Shown: in pieces, positions 17,811 to 26,308 of the stretch | Layout: the number at the start of each line of letters is the position of its first letter | Numbering within the stretch: the stretch's first letter is position 1 | Assembly: GCF_001580995.1 (NCBI RefSeq) | Contig: NZ_LHZU01000143.1 | Span: 53,599 to 117,598 of the forward strand | Reading direction: 5' to 3' | Origin: Acetobacter senegalensis | GTDB lineage: Bacteria > Pseudomonadota > Alphaproteobacteria > Acetobacterales > Acetobacteraceae | Length of the DNA stretch: 64,000 bases | Translations under genes and position numbers: made by a program | Notes under the pieces: model-generated | Seen by the model: only the letters and a program-made list of their open reading frames with translations | Databases searched by the model: none | Told to the model about the DNA's origin: nothing

Positions 17811-20144
17811 TTGACCGTGGCCTATCGGCCTTCCCGCGAGCGGCGGCTACGCCGCAGGCATGCACTGGCCGCCGCAACGGCGCTGGGCAGCGTGGCGGCA
17901 TATGCGGTCATTGAACCGCCACGGGAAGCGCACGCCCAGTTTCGGCCGCAGCCCATGCACCTGAACACGGGCCGCACGACGTCCTCTGATGATCCTGCCA
18001 CCTTTCAGGCCGACAAGGTGGACTATGATGATAACGAGCACACCGTAACCTGGACCGGCAACGTACAGGTCTGGCAGGGCGATCATGTGATGCGGGCGGA
18101 CAAGATTGTCTATGACCGCGATACAGGCGTTGTTGCGGCACGGGGCAACGTGGCCACGGTGCAGCCGGATGGCTCCGTGCTGTATGCCCATTATGCTGAA
18201 CTCAGCGGCAACATGCGCGATGGCATCATGCAGCATGTCAACGCCGTTCTGCCTGAAAACGCCAAACTGGCTGCCAATGGCATGCGCCGCACGGGCGGCA
18301 AGCTCAATGACATGAGCCGCGCCGTCTATACGGCCTGTAAAATCTGCGAAAAAGACAAAACGCGCGCGCCGTTCTGGCAGTTCCGCGCCTTTGACGCCAC
18401 GCAGGATCTGGAACACCAGAAAATCGATTTCCGGGATGCCTATCTGGATATTCTGGGCATTCCGGTCATCTACCTGCCCTATTTCTCCATGACGGACCCC
18501 TCAGCCAAACGGCACAGCGGGTTCCTCATGCCCGGCATCACCCCTCATGACCGCTATCTGGGTACGTATTTCACCATCCCCTACTACTGGGTCATTGATG
18601 ATCAGTCGGACATGACGGTGCAGGGCCTGTTCTCTACCAAGACAGGGCCGCAGATCAGCGCGCAGTATCGTAACCGCTTCAATTTTGGGTCGCTGAACAT
18701 TCAGGGCGGGCTGGCGTATGACACCCACCGCGCCGATTCCTACACCAACGATTTCGGTCACGACGTGGAAGGCGGCGGCGGTCACGGTGTACAGGGCTAT
18801 CTGTTTGCCAACGCGCAGTTTGCCATCAACAAATACTGGCGCGCCGGAGCCAACGTCAATGTGGCGACATCCGCCGATTACATGCGTGATTACCGTATTC
18901 AGGGCTATGGGTCAGACACACTGAACTCCAACGCCTATCTGGAAGGATTTGGCACAGGGTCTTACAGCCGTGTGGATGGCCAGTTCTATCAGGGCCTGAA
19001 CCAGGGTGTTATCCGCAATACCGATCTGCCGTTCGTGTTGCCCCGCTATACCTACAGCTTCCTCGGCCAGCCCGATGCATGGGGTGGGCGTTTTGGTGTG
19101 TCCACCACAGACTTCAACGTGAAGCGTAATAACGGCACGTCCGACATCCGCGGCCAGATGGCCCTTAACTGGGACCGCCCGTTCCGTAACCGTCTGGGTC
19201 AGCAGTTCCTGCTTACCCTGCATCTGGATTCCATGGTCTACCGGGCCCGTAAGCTTTACCAGCAGCCCAACTATTATCAGAACCATAAAACCCTTACGAG
19301 CGGGCAGGTTCTGCCGACCATTGCTCTCAAAACCAATTGGCCATTTGTCCGCACATTTGAGCACGGTCGCGGTTCCCAGATCATTGAACCCATTGTGCAG
19401 GGCATTTACGCCCCCAACACGGGCGCTGGCGCCAATGATCTGATCCCGAACGAAGACAGTCTGGCGTATGAATTCACAGATTCCACCCTGTTCTCGCTCA
19501 ACCGCTATCAGGGCACGGACCGACTGGACGGCGGCCTGCGCGGCAATGTGGGTATCCATGCCAACTGGACATGGGACGGGCATGAAGTGGATCTTCTGGC
19601 CGGGGAGAGTTTTCAGGAACACATCACGCATGACCGCATCCCCTATTCCGGGCTGGACCACCATGCGTCTGACCTCGTGATGCGGGCGCGCGTTTCACCC
19701 AACCAGTATTTTGATTTCAACGCCCGCATGCGGCTTGACCCCTACACCACCAAGGTCAACTTCGGTGATGCGCTGTTCAGCGCTGGCGTGCCGCATTTCC
19801 GTATTCGCGGTGGCTATGTGTATGAACCCGTAACCCCGTACTACTATTACGCCACCAATTATCGGGACAGTAACCCGCCTGCGCTTTACTACGTCAAAAC
19901 CAGTGAGCTGAGCGGCGGTTTCTCAACCGATTGGGAAAACTGGCATCTGTCCGGTTTTGCGCGGCGCAGCCTCTCGCGCAAAGAGTTTGTATCTCTGGGT
20001 GGAGATATCGGATACAATAATGACTGCTTCGGCATTGATTTCATGTATCTCAAACAATACACCTCCATCGGTGGCCAGCAGCGTAACTCCACCTATCTGT
20101 TTACAGTCAGCCTCAAAACGCTTGGGGCGTTCGGCCTGAAATAA
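17811..20144 (+). CDS. lptD: LPS-assembly protein LptD
   Basis: The outer-membrane translocon that inserts lipopolysaccharide, 777 residues. It has a basic signal peptide (cleavage probably after REAHA, residue ~42). The periplasmic OstA/LptA-like jellyroll (about residues 60-220) repeats patterns such as FQADKVDYDDNEHTVTWTGN. A large C-terminal beta-barrel follows. TTG is the start: it directly follows the lptG stop and has GGAGG about 8 bases upstream. Only three cysteines are present, 176 and 179 in a CKIC motif and 739 near the end. The interdomain disulfide must therefore use a pattern different from the four-cysteine E. coli arrangement. The last residue is Lys rather than Phe. Confidence 0.95.
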   Translation: MTVAYRPSRERRLRRRHALAAATALGSVAAYAVIEPPREAHAQFRPQPMHLNTGRTTSSDDPATFQADKVDYDDNEHTVTWTGNVQVWQGDHVMRADKIVYDRDTGVVAARGNVATVQPDGSVLYAHYAELSGNMRDGIMQHVNAVLPENAKLAANGMRRTGGKLNDMSRAVYTACKICEKDKTRAPFWQFRAFDATQDLEHQKIDFRDAYLDILGIPVIYLPYFSMTDPSAKRHSGFLMPGITPHDRYLGTYFTIPYYWVIDDQSDMTVQGLFSTKTGPQISAQYRNRFNFGSLNIQGGLAYDTHRADSYTNDFGHDVEGGGGHGVQGYLFANAQFAINKYWRAGANVNVATSADYMRDYRIQGYGSDTLNSNAYLEGFGTGSYSRVDGQFYQGLNQGVIRNTDLPFVLPRYTYSFLGQPDAWGGRFGVSTTDFNVKRNNGTSDIRGQMALNWDRPFRNRLGQQFLLTLHLDSMVYRARKLYQQPNYYQNHKTLTSGQVLPTIALKTNWPFVRTFEHGRGSQIIEPIVQGIYAPNTGAGANDLIPNEDSLAYEFTDSTLFSLNRYQGTDRLDGGLRGNVGIHANWTWDGHEVDLLAGESFQEHITHDRIPYSGLDHHASDLVMRARVSPNQYFDFNARMRLDPYTTKVNFGDALFSAGVPHFRIRGGYVYEPVTPYYYYATNYRDSNPPALYYVKTSELSGGFSTDWENWHLSGFARRSLSRKEFVSLGGDIGYNNDCFGIDFMYLKQYTSIGGQQRNSTYLFTVSLKTLGAFGLK

Positions 20145-20224
20145 GAACTGCTTCAAAAATCGTGCTCTCTCCGCTATCAGAAACTGTGCTCCTTTTCCGG
20201 CAGAAAGCTGAAAGACTGTCCCGC

Positions 20225-21586
20225 ATGCGTCTGCGCTCTCTTACTCTGGCGTGCTCTCTTGCCGCGCTGACTGTTCCTGCTTTTGGTGGGGCGGCCCTGG
20301 CCGCTACGTCCCATCATGCGGCCCAAAAAGAGAAAACTGTTGCCAAACAGCCTGCCGCGCCTGAGCCTGACGATATGATCATCAGGGTTATCAACGGCAT
20401 CCCGCTCACCAAGCGGGACGTTGATAACCGTGGCAAACTGTTCGCGCTCTCCACCGGCCTGCCCGTTAACGCGGAACTGATGGATCGCCTCCGGCCCCAG
20501 ATCATCCGTCAGTTGATTGATGAACGCCTGCGCACACAGGAAATTCTTAGCCGCCATATCAATGTTGCCCCGGAACAGATCGCTGCCGCCATTGCAGGCA
20601 TTGAACGGCGCAACGGCATGCCCGAAAACGCATTGCGGGACAAACTGGCTGAAGACGGCGTTTCCCTGACCACCCTGATTGATCAGATCCGGGTGCAGAT
20701 TGGCTGGGTGCAGGTACTGCGGCAGGAACTGGGTGCCCGTGGCCGTGTTTCAGCGCGGGAAATTGCCCAGCGTGAAGAAGCGCTGAAACGGGAAGACGGG
20801 CGGATTGAATACAATCTGAGTGAAATCTTTGTCCGGGTGGAAGATCCCCGCCACGCGGAAGAAGAACTGGCCTTTACAAACACCGTTATTCAGGAGCTCC
20901 GCAAAGGGGCACCTTTCCCGATTGTGGCTGCACAGTTCTCTGAAAGCCAGACAGCACTTGATGGCGGCTCCATGGGCTGGGTTCAGGAAGATGAGCTTGA
21001 CCCTGCCGTGGTGGCCATGGTCAAGCAGATGCCGGTTGGCGTGGGGGCCATTTCCAACCCCATTACGGTTCCCGGTGGCTTTGTTATCATCAGCGTGAAC
21101 GGCAAGCGTGTTATCGGGCATCAGCCCGGCCATGTGGCGACCATCCGGCAGGCCTTCCTGCCGTTTGATACCCAGTTAAACCCCGCGCAGGTCACCCCCC
21201 AGCAGCAGCAGACCCTGCAAAAGGCAATGCACTACACACAGACGGTTTCTTCCTGTGCCGAGGTTGAGGCCATCAACAAGCAGAATGGTGAAAAACGCCC
21301 GACTGACCCCGGTGAGCTTCAGCTTGAACGCCTGAACCCGCAGATGCGTGACCTGATGCTGTCCATGCCGCTCAACAAGCTCTCGCGCCCTCTGGTTTCC
21401 TCAGACGGGATCGACCTGATCATGGTCTGCTCGAAAAAAGAAAAGAACTTTGCTGACCGTCCCCCCAGTGAAATTGCGGATCAGCTCATGAACGAACGTG
21501 TGGAACAGACAGCCCGCCAGCTTGATAGTGATCTGCACCGTCGCGCCATGATCGTGGATGTGCACGGCAAGCCTCGGGGAGTTTAA
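20225..21586 (+). CDS. surA: Periplasmic chaperone/peptidyl-prolyl isomerase SurA
   Basis: SurA escorts barrel proteins, including LptD, to the outer membrane. From ATG 20225 it is 453 residues, with a signal peptide LTLACSLAALTVPAFGGAALA. The N-terminal chaperone domain starts with IIRVINGIPLTKRDVDNR. One parvulin domain (about residues 190-295) contains FSESQTALDGGSMGWVQEDEL and the NPITVPGGFVIISVNGKR block. A frame opening at 20162 would add 21 residues before the signal peptide and is less likely. Position between lptD and rsmA is classical. Confidence 0.93.
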   Translation: MRLRSLTLACSLAALTVPAFGGAALAATSHHAAQKEKTVAKQPAAPEPDDMIIRVINGIPLTKRDVDNRGKLFALSTGLPVNAELMDRLRPQIIRQLIDERLRTQEILSRHINVAPEQIAAAIAGIERRNGMPENALRDKLAEDGVSLTTLIDQIRVQIGWVQVLRQELGARGRVSAREIAQREEALKREDGRIEYNLSEIFVRVEDPRHAEEELAFTNTVIQELRKGAPFPIVAAQFSESQTALDGGSMGWVQEDELDPAVVAMVKQMPVGVGAISNPITVPGGFVIISVNGKRVIGHQPGHVATIRQAFLPFDTQLNPAQVTPQQQQTLQKAMHYTQTVSSCAEVEAINKQNGEKRPTDPGELQLERLNPQMRDLMLSMPLNKLSRPLVSSDGIDLIMVCSKKEKNFADRPPSEIADQLMNERVEQTARQLDSDLHRRAMIVDVHGKPRGV

Positions 21587-22424
21587 GACCCTGTTCCCTG
21601 CCCTTGAGAGCCTGCGTGATGTTATCAGCCGGCACGGACTGGATGCGCGCAAGGCTCTTGGCCAGCATTTTCTGCTTGATCCCGATATCACGACCCGTAT
21701 CGCGTCTCTGGCTGGCAAGCTGGATGGGCGGCATGTGGTGGAAGTTGGCCCCGGCCCCGGTGGCCTGACCCGCGCTCTGCTGGCCACGCCTGCGGCGTCT
21801 GTCACTGCGGTGGAACTTGATACCCGTGCCGTAAAGGTCATCACGGAACTCGCCACTCACTTCCCCGATCGGCTCACCGTTGTGGAAGCGGACGCTCTGA
21901 AGCAGGATCTGACACGCCTGTGCCCGGCACCCCGCCATATTGTCGCCAACCTGCCCTACAATGTTGCGACCCCTTTACTTATTGGCTGGCTGCGTCAGGG
22001 AACAGCGTGGGAACGTCTGACACTGATGTTCCAGTTGGAAGTGGCAGAACGCATCTGCGCCCTTCCGGGCAGCGAGCATTATGGTCGTCTGGGGGTGCTG
22101 GCCCAATGGTGCGCACAATGCGCCATTGTCATGAAGCTGCCGCCGGGCGCGTTTTCCCCGCCGCCAGCCGTGTGGTCTGCCGTGGCCAGCATTATTCCCC
22201 ATCCACAACAGCCTGAGCCCGCCATGTTCAAGGCGATGGAACGGGTAACAGCCGCAGCATTCGGACAGCGCCGAAAAATGCTGCGTGGTTCCCTAAAAAG
22301 CCTGCAAGGGGAACGACTTCTGGCCGAAACAGGCATTGATGGCACCCGTCGGGCTGAAACGCTGAGCGTGGCTGAATTCGATCACCTCGCCAAAGCGCAT
22401 CTGGCTCTGTCCCGCCAAGTCTGA
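21558..22424 (+). CDS. rsmA: 16S rRNA dimethyladenosine transferase RsmA (KsgA)
   Basis: RsmA dimethylates A1518 and A1519 of 16S rRNA. The 288-residue protein shows ARKALGQHFLLDPDITTRI, the SAM motif VVEVGPGPGGLTRALL and the catalytic NLPYNVATPLL. The ATG at 21558 overlaps the end of surA by 29 bp. A CTG at 21591 with GGGGAG about 9 bases upstream is an alternative that would remove 11 residues lacking conservation. In many proteobacteria pdxA lies between surA and this gene; it is absent here. Confidence 0.94.
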   Translation: MCTASLGEFKTLFPALESLRDVISRHGLDARKALGQHFLLDPDITTRIASLAGKLDGRHVVEVGPGPGGLTRALLATPAASVTAVELDTRAVKVITELATHFPDRLTVVEADALKQDLTRLCPAPRHIVANLPYNVATPLLIGWLRQGTAWERLTLMFQLEVAERICALPGSEHYGRLGVLAQWCAQCAIVMKLPPGAFSPPPAVWSAVASIIPHPQQPEPAMFKAMERVTAAAFGQRRKMLRGSLKSLQGERLLAETGIDGTRRAETLSVAEFDHLAKAHLALSRQV

Positions 22425-22705
22425 CGCTGCCTTGCTGCATCTCAAAAAGCTGGTGTGAAAAAAGTCATTGAGAGGGCTCTGCTATACCGCAGGGCTCATC
22501 TATTTAGGCACGAATGGTTCCTGGGCACTGCCCTTGGACCTGAAAGCAGCCTTTCAGAAGCGAAACAGGGTTGTCTGCATCCTTGCCCCACACAAGGCGA
22601 ACCTGCGTTGCCGCGCCAAACTCATTCCCTCGCCTCAAAATTTCAGAAACCTATTGAGGCAAGGCGCGGAAGGCCATCTCGTCGAAAGCAGAAAATATTT
22701 GGTCA

Positions 22706-22727
22706 GTTGATACCAGCCGGTATCAAC
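22706..22727. repeat. Perfect 9-bp palindrome with 4-base spacer
   Basis: GTTGATACC-AGCC-GGTATCAAC. No T-run follows on either strand, so it reads as an operator-like or cruciform site rather than a terminator. Confidence 0.5.
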
Positions 22728-22829
22728 AGGAATTCGTCCATCATGCAGAACGGGAGAGGCGTGACCTAGATATCCAGAGGTTGTTTCAAAAGTCTCCACT
22801 CAGGTGCTTTTCCTCTGACCACTGCCATG

Positions 22830-22859
22830 AGGCGGATAAGAGTCATCCCTCATCCGCCT
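22830..22859. terminator. Hairpin between convergent rsmA and cfa
   Basis: AGGCGGAT and ATCCGCCT form perfect 8-bp arms with a 14-base loop, ending in TTT on the plus strand. It lies 20 bp beyond the cfa stop. T-runs are weak on both sides. Confidence 0.45.
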
Positions 22860-22879
22860 TTAGGAGAAGAAGAGTCGCC

Positions 22880-24094
22880 CTATTGGGACACAGGCCCTTC
22901 GGCTTCGGCCATGTAATCTCGTGTCAGAGGCACGGCATCAATGCCCGGTGAAATCTGGAGCTGGAAATTCATATGCCCCTGAACCCGGAAGGAAAGTTCC
23001 GCCGCATCCAGATAGAATTCAAACATCCGCGCAAAACGCTCATCATACAGTGCCACGGCCCGCGCCCGATTGGCGGCAAACCGCTCCCGCCAGATGGCAA
23101 TGGTTTTTGCATAATGCAGGCGCAGGATTTCACAATCCGTGACCCACAAGCCTGATTTCTCAACGGCGGTAAAAACCTCGCTGAGAGAGGGAGAATAGCC
23201 ACCGGGGAAAATGTATTTGTTGATCCAGGGGTTTGTCGTGCCCGGCCCGTCATTCCGCCCAATGGAATGCACAAGGGCCACCCCATCATCCACAAGGCTG
23301 TTTTTTAGAATATCAAAAAATTCGCCGTAGTGACGCACGCCTACGTGCTCGAACATGCCTACGGAGACAATACGGTCAAACCGGCGATGCAGATTACGGT
23401 AATCCAGCATCTCAAAGCGCACGCGCCCTTCCAGCCCTTCATCGCGCGCACGCTGGCGGGCAATGGTCAACTGCTCCTCGGAAAGCGTGATACCGGTGAC
23501 AATGGCACCGTAATCCCGCGCCAGCGTAAGGCCCATGCCGCCCCAGCCGCACCCGATATCCAGCACTTCCATGCCGGGCTTTAGCAGCAGCTTGGACGCA
23601 ATATGCCGCTTCTTGGCTTCCTGCGCTTCATCCAGCGTCTCGTCCCCACGGCGGAAATAGGCGCAGGAGTACTGCTTATCCTTATCAAGGAAGAGATCAT
23701 ACAACCGGCTATCAAGGTCGTAATGATGGGCAACATTCTGGCGGGCGCGCTTGACGGGATTGAACTGAATCCAGCCACGGCAGGCATAGCGGAAGCTGGC
23801 TGCAATCTGCTCCGGCAGATGGCCGGGAGACATGGCGTTGAGCATCAGCAGATCAAGAAGCTGATACAGCGTGCATCCCTTTGGGCGAATGCCGCCATTC
23901 ATATACCCCTCGCCAAAGGCAAGCCCTGGGTTGAGCGCCAAAGCCCTTGCACTGGCCGAATCAAGTAGCTCCATACCGGCTTCCGGCCCTGGTTTGCTGC
24001 CTTCATACACAGTCTGCGCCCCATCTGGCCACGCCACGTGCAGACGGCCGGACGAGATAAAATGCCGCAAGATCCGGTCAAGAAGTCGGTTCAT
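22880..24094 (-). CDS. cfa: Cyclopropane-fatty-acyl-phospholipid synthase family
   Basis: A SAM-dependent enzyme of about 404 residues that adds a methylene bridge to unsaturated lipid acyl chains, a stress and acid-tolerance trait. It shows the family block QNVAHHYDLDSRLYDLFLD, then YSCAYFRRGDETLDEAQ, the SAM site VLDIGCGWGGMGLTLA, and FDRIVSVGMFEHVGVRHY. ATG 24094 is chosen because AAGGAG lies 9 bases upstream; earlier in-frame ATGs at 24112 and 24133 lack one. It lies downstream of the terminator that ends the ribosomal protein operon, so it needs read-through or its own promoter. Confidence 0.92.
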   Translation of the reverse strand: MNRLLDRILRHFISSGRLHVAWPDGAQTVYEGSKPGPEAGMELLDSASARALALNPGLAFGEGYMNGGIRPKGCTLYQLLDLLMLNAMSPGHLPEQIAASFRYACRGWIQFNPVKRARQNVAHHYDLDSRLYDLFLDKDKQYSCAYFRRGDETLDEAQEAKKRHIASKLLLKPGMEVLDIGCGWGGMGLTLARDYGAIVTGITLSEEQLTIARQRARDEGLEGRVRFEMLDYRNLHRRFDRIVSVGMFEHVGVRHYGEFFDILKNSLVDDGVALVHSIGRNDGPGTTNPWINKYIFPGGYSPSLSEVFTAVEKSGLWVTDCEILRLHYAKTIAIWRERFAANRARAVALYDERFARMFEFYLDAAELSFRVQGHMNFQLQISPGIDAVPLTRDYMAEAEGPVSQ

Positions 24095-24138
24095 CCGTGC
24101 TGGCTCCTTCATGCCCAATTTTCGGGGCACCATAAGCC

Positions 24139-24173
24139 AAAAAAAAGGGTCCGGAAATTACTTCCGGACCCTC
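24139..24173 (-). terminator. Terminator of the rpsF-rpsR-rplI operon
   Basis: On the minus strand GGGTCCGGAA and TTCCGGACCC form a perfect 10-bp stem with a 5-base loop, followed by eight T. It lies 29 bp after the rplI stop. Confidence 0.92.
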
Positions 24174-24201
24174 TTTCCTGTCAGCAACAAGAAAAAAACG
24201 A

Positions 24202-24798
24202 TTAAGCAACCGTATCTTTTTCTTCTGCAGCAACTTCAGCTTCGTCAGTGACGATTTCGCCTTCAATAACGGCTTCATCGCCAGCCAGTTCGGCTTCTTC
24301 TTCCACGCTGGTCGCTTCGCCACGTGCCTGACGTTCAGCTTCTTCAGCAGAACGGGCAACGTTGACGATAACCGGCACGGTGACTTCCGGATGCAGGGAA
24401 ACCTTCACTTCATACAGACCAAGAGACTTGATCGGATGAGCCAGGGAAACCTGCTGACGGGAGATGGTGAAACCAGCTTCCGTAACAGCTTCAGCCACAT
24501 CACGCGGAGAAACGGAGCCATACAGGCTGCCGCTGTCACCAGCCTGACGGATCAGGATCACTGCCAGACCATCCATACGTTCGGAAAGACGCTCGGCTTC
24601 TTCACGACGTTTGATGTTCTGTGCTTCAAGCTGGGCGCGTTCACGGTCGAAGCGTGAACGGTTGGCTTCGTTTGCACGAATGGCCTTGCCCTGCGGCAGC
24701 AGGAAATTACGGGCATAACCCGGACGAACCTTCACCACATCGCCCATCTGTCCCAGATGTTCAACGCGCTGAAGCAGGATCACTTCTGTAGCAGCCAT
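24202..24798 (-). CDS. rplI: 50S ribosomal protein bL9
   Basis: The N-terminal RNA-binding domain ([20 protein letters not shown], then [19 protein letters not shown]), a long connecting helix, and a C-terminal domain ([31 protein letters not shown]) are all present. At 198 residues it is ~45 longer than the usual ~150 because of a strongly acidic tail (residues ~155-198, rich in Glu, Ala and Asp). It is the last gene of rpsF-rpsR-rplI and 13 bp after rpsR. Confidence 0.97.
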   Translation of the reverse strand: MAATEVILLQRVEHLGQMGDVVKVRPGYARNFLLPQGKAIRANEANRSRFDRERAQLEAQNIKRREEAERLSERMDGLAVILIRQAGDSGSLYGSVSPRDVAEAVTEAGFTISRQQVSLAHPIKSLGLYEVKVSLHPEVTVPVIVNVARSAEEAERQARGEATSVEEEAELAGDEAVIEGEIVTDEAEVAAEEKDTVA

Positions 24799-24811
24799 GA
24801 TCTCGTCCCTC

Positions 24812-25087
24812 TCAGCTCATCACGTAGGGAAGCAGGGCCAGGAAACGGGCACGCTTGATAGCCTGTGCCAGCTCACGCTGCTTCTTTGCGGAAACGGCCG
24901 TAATACGGCTGGGCACGATCTTGCCACGTTCGGACAGGAAACGGCTCAGCAGACGCACGTCCTTGTAGTCGATCTTCGGCGCATTCGGGCCGGAGAACGG
25001 GCAGGACTTGCGGCGACGGTAGAACGGGCGACGGGCGCCTACAGCCGGGCGGCGGGCGGCGGGATTGATTTCCATCGTGTCAGACAT
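24812..25087 (-). CDS. rpsR: 30S ribosomal protein bS18
   Basis: The S6-binding partner in the small subunit. The 91-residue protein has [39 protein letters not shown] and the basic C-terminal helix [22 protein letters not shown]. It is 6 bp downstream of rpsF and cotranscribed with it. Confidence 0.97.
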   Translation of the reverse strand: MSDTMEINPAARRPAVGARRPFYRRRKSCPFSGPNAPKIDYKDVRLLSRFLSERGKIVPSRITAVSAKKQRELAQAIKRARFLALLPYVMS

Positions 25088-25093
25088 GCTGCA

Positions 25094-25567
25094 TCACTCC
25101 GCTTCGTTGCCAGCCGTATCGGCTGCTTTTTCATCACGGGCGCGGTATTCTTCACGGTCTTCGGAAGAACGACGGCCACGGCCGCTTTCAAAGCGTCCGG
25201 CGGGCTTGGGCCCACGGAAGCCACCGCGTTCGCCACGATCATCACCCTTGCGGGACAGGATCGGGGACGGTGCTTCGTCAATTTCTTCAACACGCAGCGT
25301 CAGCAGACGCAGAATGTCTTCATTGATGGAAAGCTGGCGCTCGACTTCCTTGAGCGTTTCAGACTTCGTATCCAGACCGAGCAGCACGTAATGGCCTTTG
25401 CGGTTCTTCTTGATACGGTAAGCCAGAGTACGCAGACCCCAGTATTCGCGCTTCTGAACGCTACCACCGTCGGTTTCGATCTGAGCGACGATGCCATCAA
25501 CAATGGCATCAACCTGCTGCTGGGAAATATCATTCCGCGCAATCAGCACGGTTTCATAAAGCGGCAT
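25094..25567 (-). CDS. rpsF: 30S ribosomal protein bS6
   Basis: The core (about residues 1-95) is typical: MPLYETVLIARNDISQQQVD, then YWGLRTLAYRIKKNRKGHYVLLGL and the LSINEDILRLLTLRVE segment. A ~60-residue Arg/Glu/Gly-rich tail brings it to 157 residues, longer than most bS6 but not unusual in alphaproteobacteria. The GGGAGACACA leader places the ribosome-binding site 6-8 bases before ATG. The 156-bp gap upstream probably holds the operon promoter and an S6:S18-type leader; I cannot assign the elements with confidence. Confidence 0.97.
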   Translation of the reverse strand: MPLYETVLIARNDISQQQVDAIVDGIVAQIETDGGSVQKREYWGLRTLAYRIKKNRKGHYVLLGLDTKSETLKEVERQLSINEDILRLLTLRVEEIDEAPSPILSRKGDDRGERGGFRGPKPAGRFESGRGRRSSEDREEYRARDEKAADTAGNEAE

Positions 25568-25723
25568 TGTGTCTCCCTTCGGATAAGGTCAACCCGACTG
25601 CGCCGAACCATTCCGGCAGGCAGCGCTTCCTTTTACAAAAGCACGGGTATAGCCGGTGCGATGCCACGCATCCGGCAGGGAAGATGGCGTGCTAACCACA
25701 TTCCACGCAAAATAGCAAGAAAA

Positions 25724-26308
25724 TCAGACCAGAAATTTTTCCGGAATGGTCAGACCAAGGCGTTGCGGCACATCCCACACTTCTTCCACCGCCCGCACAA
25801 TCACAAAACCAGCCTGTTGATACAGCGGCAAAGCGCGTGGATGGTCTGCCGTGCAGGTATTCACCCGCAACGTGAGCGTCCCTTGCCCCCAGGCCTTCCG
25901 CACGACGGAATCCAGAAAGGCACGCCCTACCCCGTGCCCGACCGCATCAGGAAACAGGCCGAAATAGGCAAGGTTGATATCAAGAGGGTTGGTCAGATCG
26001 AGTTCAAAAAAACCCCGAACGGCCTCGCCCTGGCGCAAAAGACCGATCTGCACAGGAGCCGTCGCCAGAAATGTGCCCAAGGTAGCATCAGAAGCTGCCT
26101 GCCGCATCCACCAGCAATAGTCCCGCCCCACACGGTCCTGAAGCATGCGGTATTCTGCAATGGTGGGCTTTACATCGTCCTCAATGAACCAGCCCTCCGG
26201 CAGGGAAAGGGGCGCCCCACGCGGAGGGCTGGTCATCTGCATGAAGGTGACGGTCACCTTCATGCGGGTTACGGGTTCAAGCGGGGTAATTTTGATCTTA
26301 GTTATCAT
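25724..26308 (-). CDS. GNAT-family N-acetyltransferase
   Basis: About 194 residues. The GNAT core is in the C-terminal half: a beta-strand [11 protein letters not shown] and [26 protein letters not shown], which holds the acetyl-CoA pyrophosphate loop (variant of Q/RxxGxG/A). [19 protein letters not shown] closes the fold. The acceptor is unknown. ATG at 26308 overlaps the last 11 bases of rpoD, including its stop, implying coupling to rpoD translation. ATG at 26263 is an alternative. The frame extends to 26392 but that part lies inside rpoD. Confidence 0.8.
   Translation of the reverse strand: MITKIKITPLEPVTRMKVTVTFMQMTSPPRGAPLSLPEGWFIEDDVKPTIAEYRMLQDRVGRDYCWWMRQAASDATLGTFLATAPVQIGLLRQGEAVRGFFELDLTNPLDINLAYFGLFPDAVGHGVGRAFLDSVVRKAWGQGTLTLRVNTCTADHPRALPLYQQAGFVIVRAVEEVWDVPQRLGLTIPEKFLV

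Larger units (their letters stand above)
22425..22879. other. Gene-poor region between rsmA and cfa
   Basis: About 455 bp with no convincing gene. Both strands have medium-length open frames interrupted by stops, with no motif I recognise. It contains a perfect 9-bp-arm palindrome (22706-22727) and GAGGTTGTTTCAAAAGTC around 22778-22795, which resembles the ends of some IS5-type elements from memory. A hairpin near the cfa stop completes it. A degraded mobile element or lost gene is possible but unproven. Confidence 0.5.
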
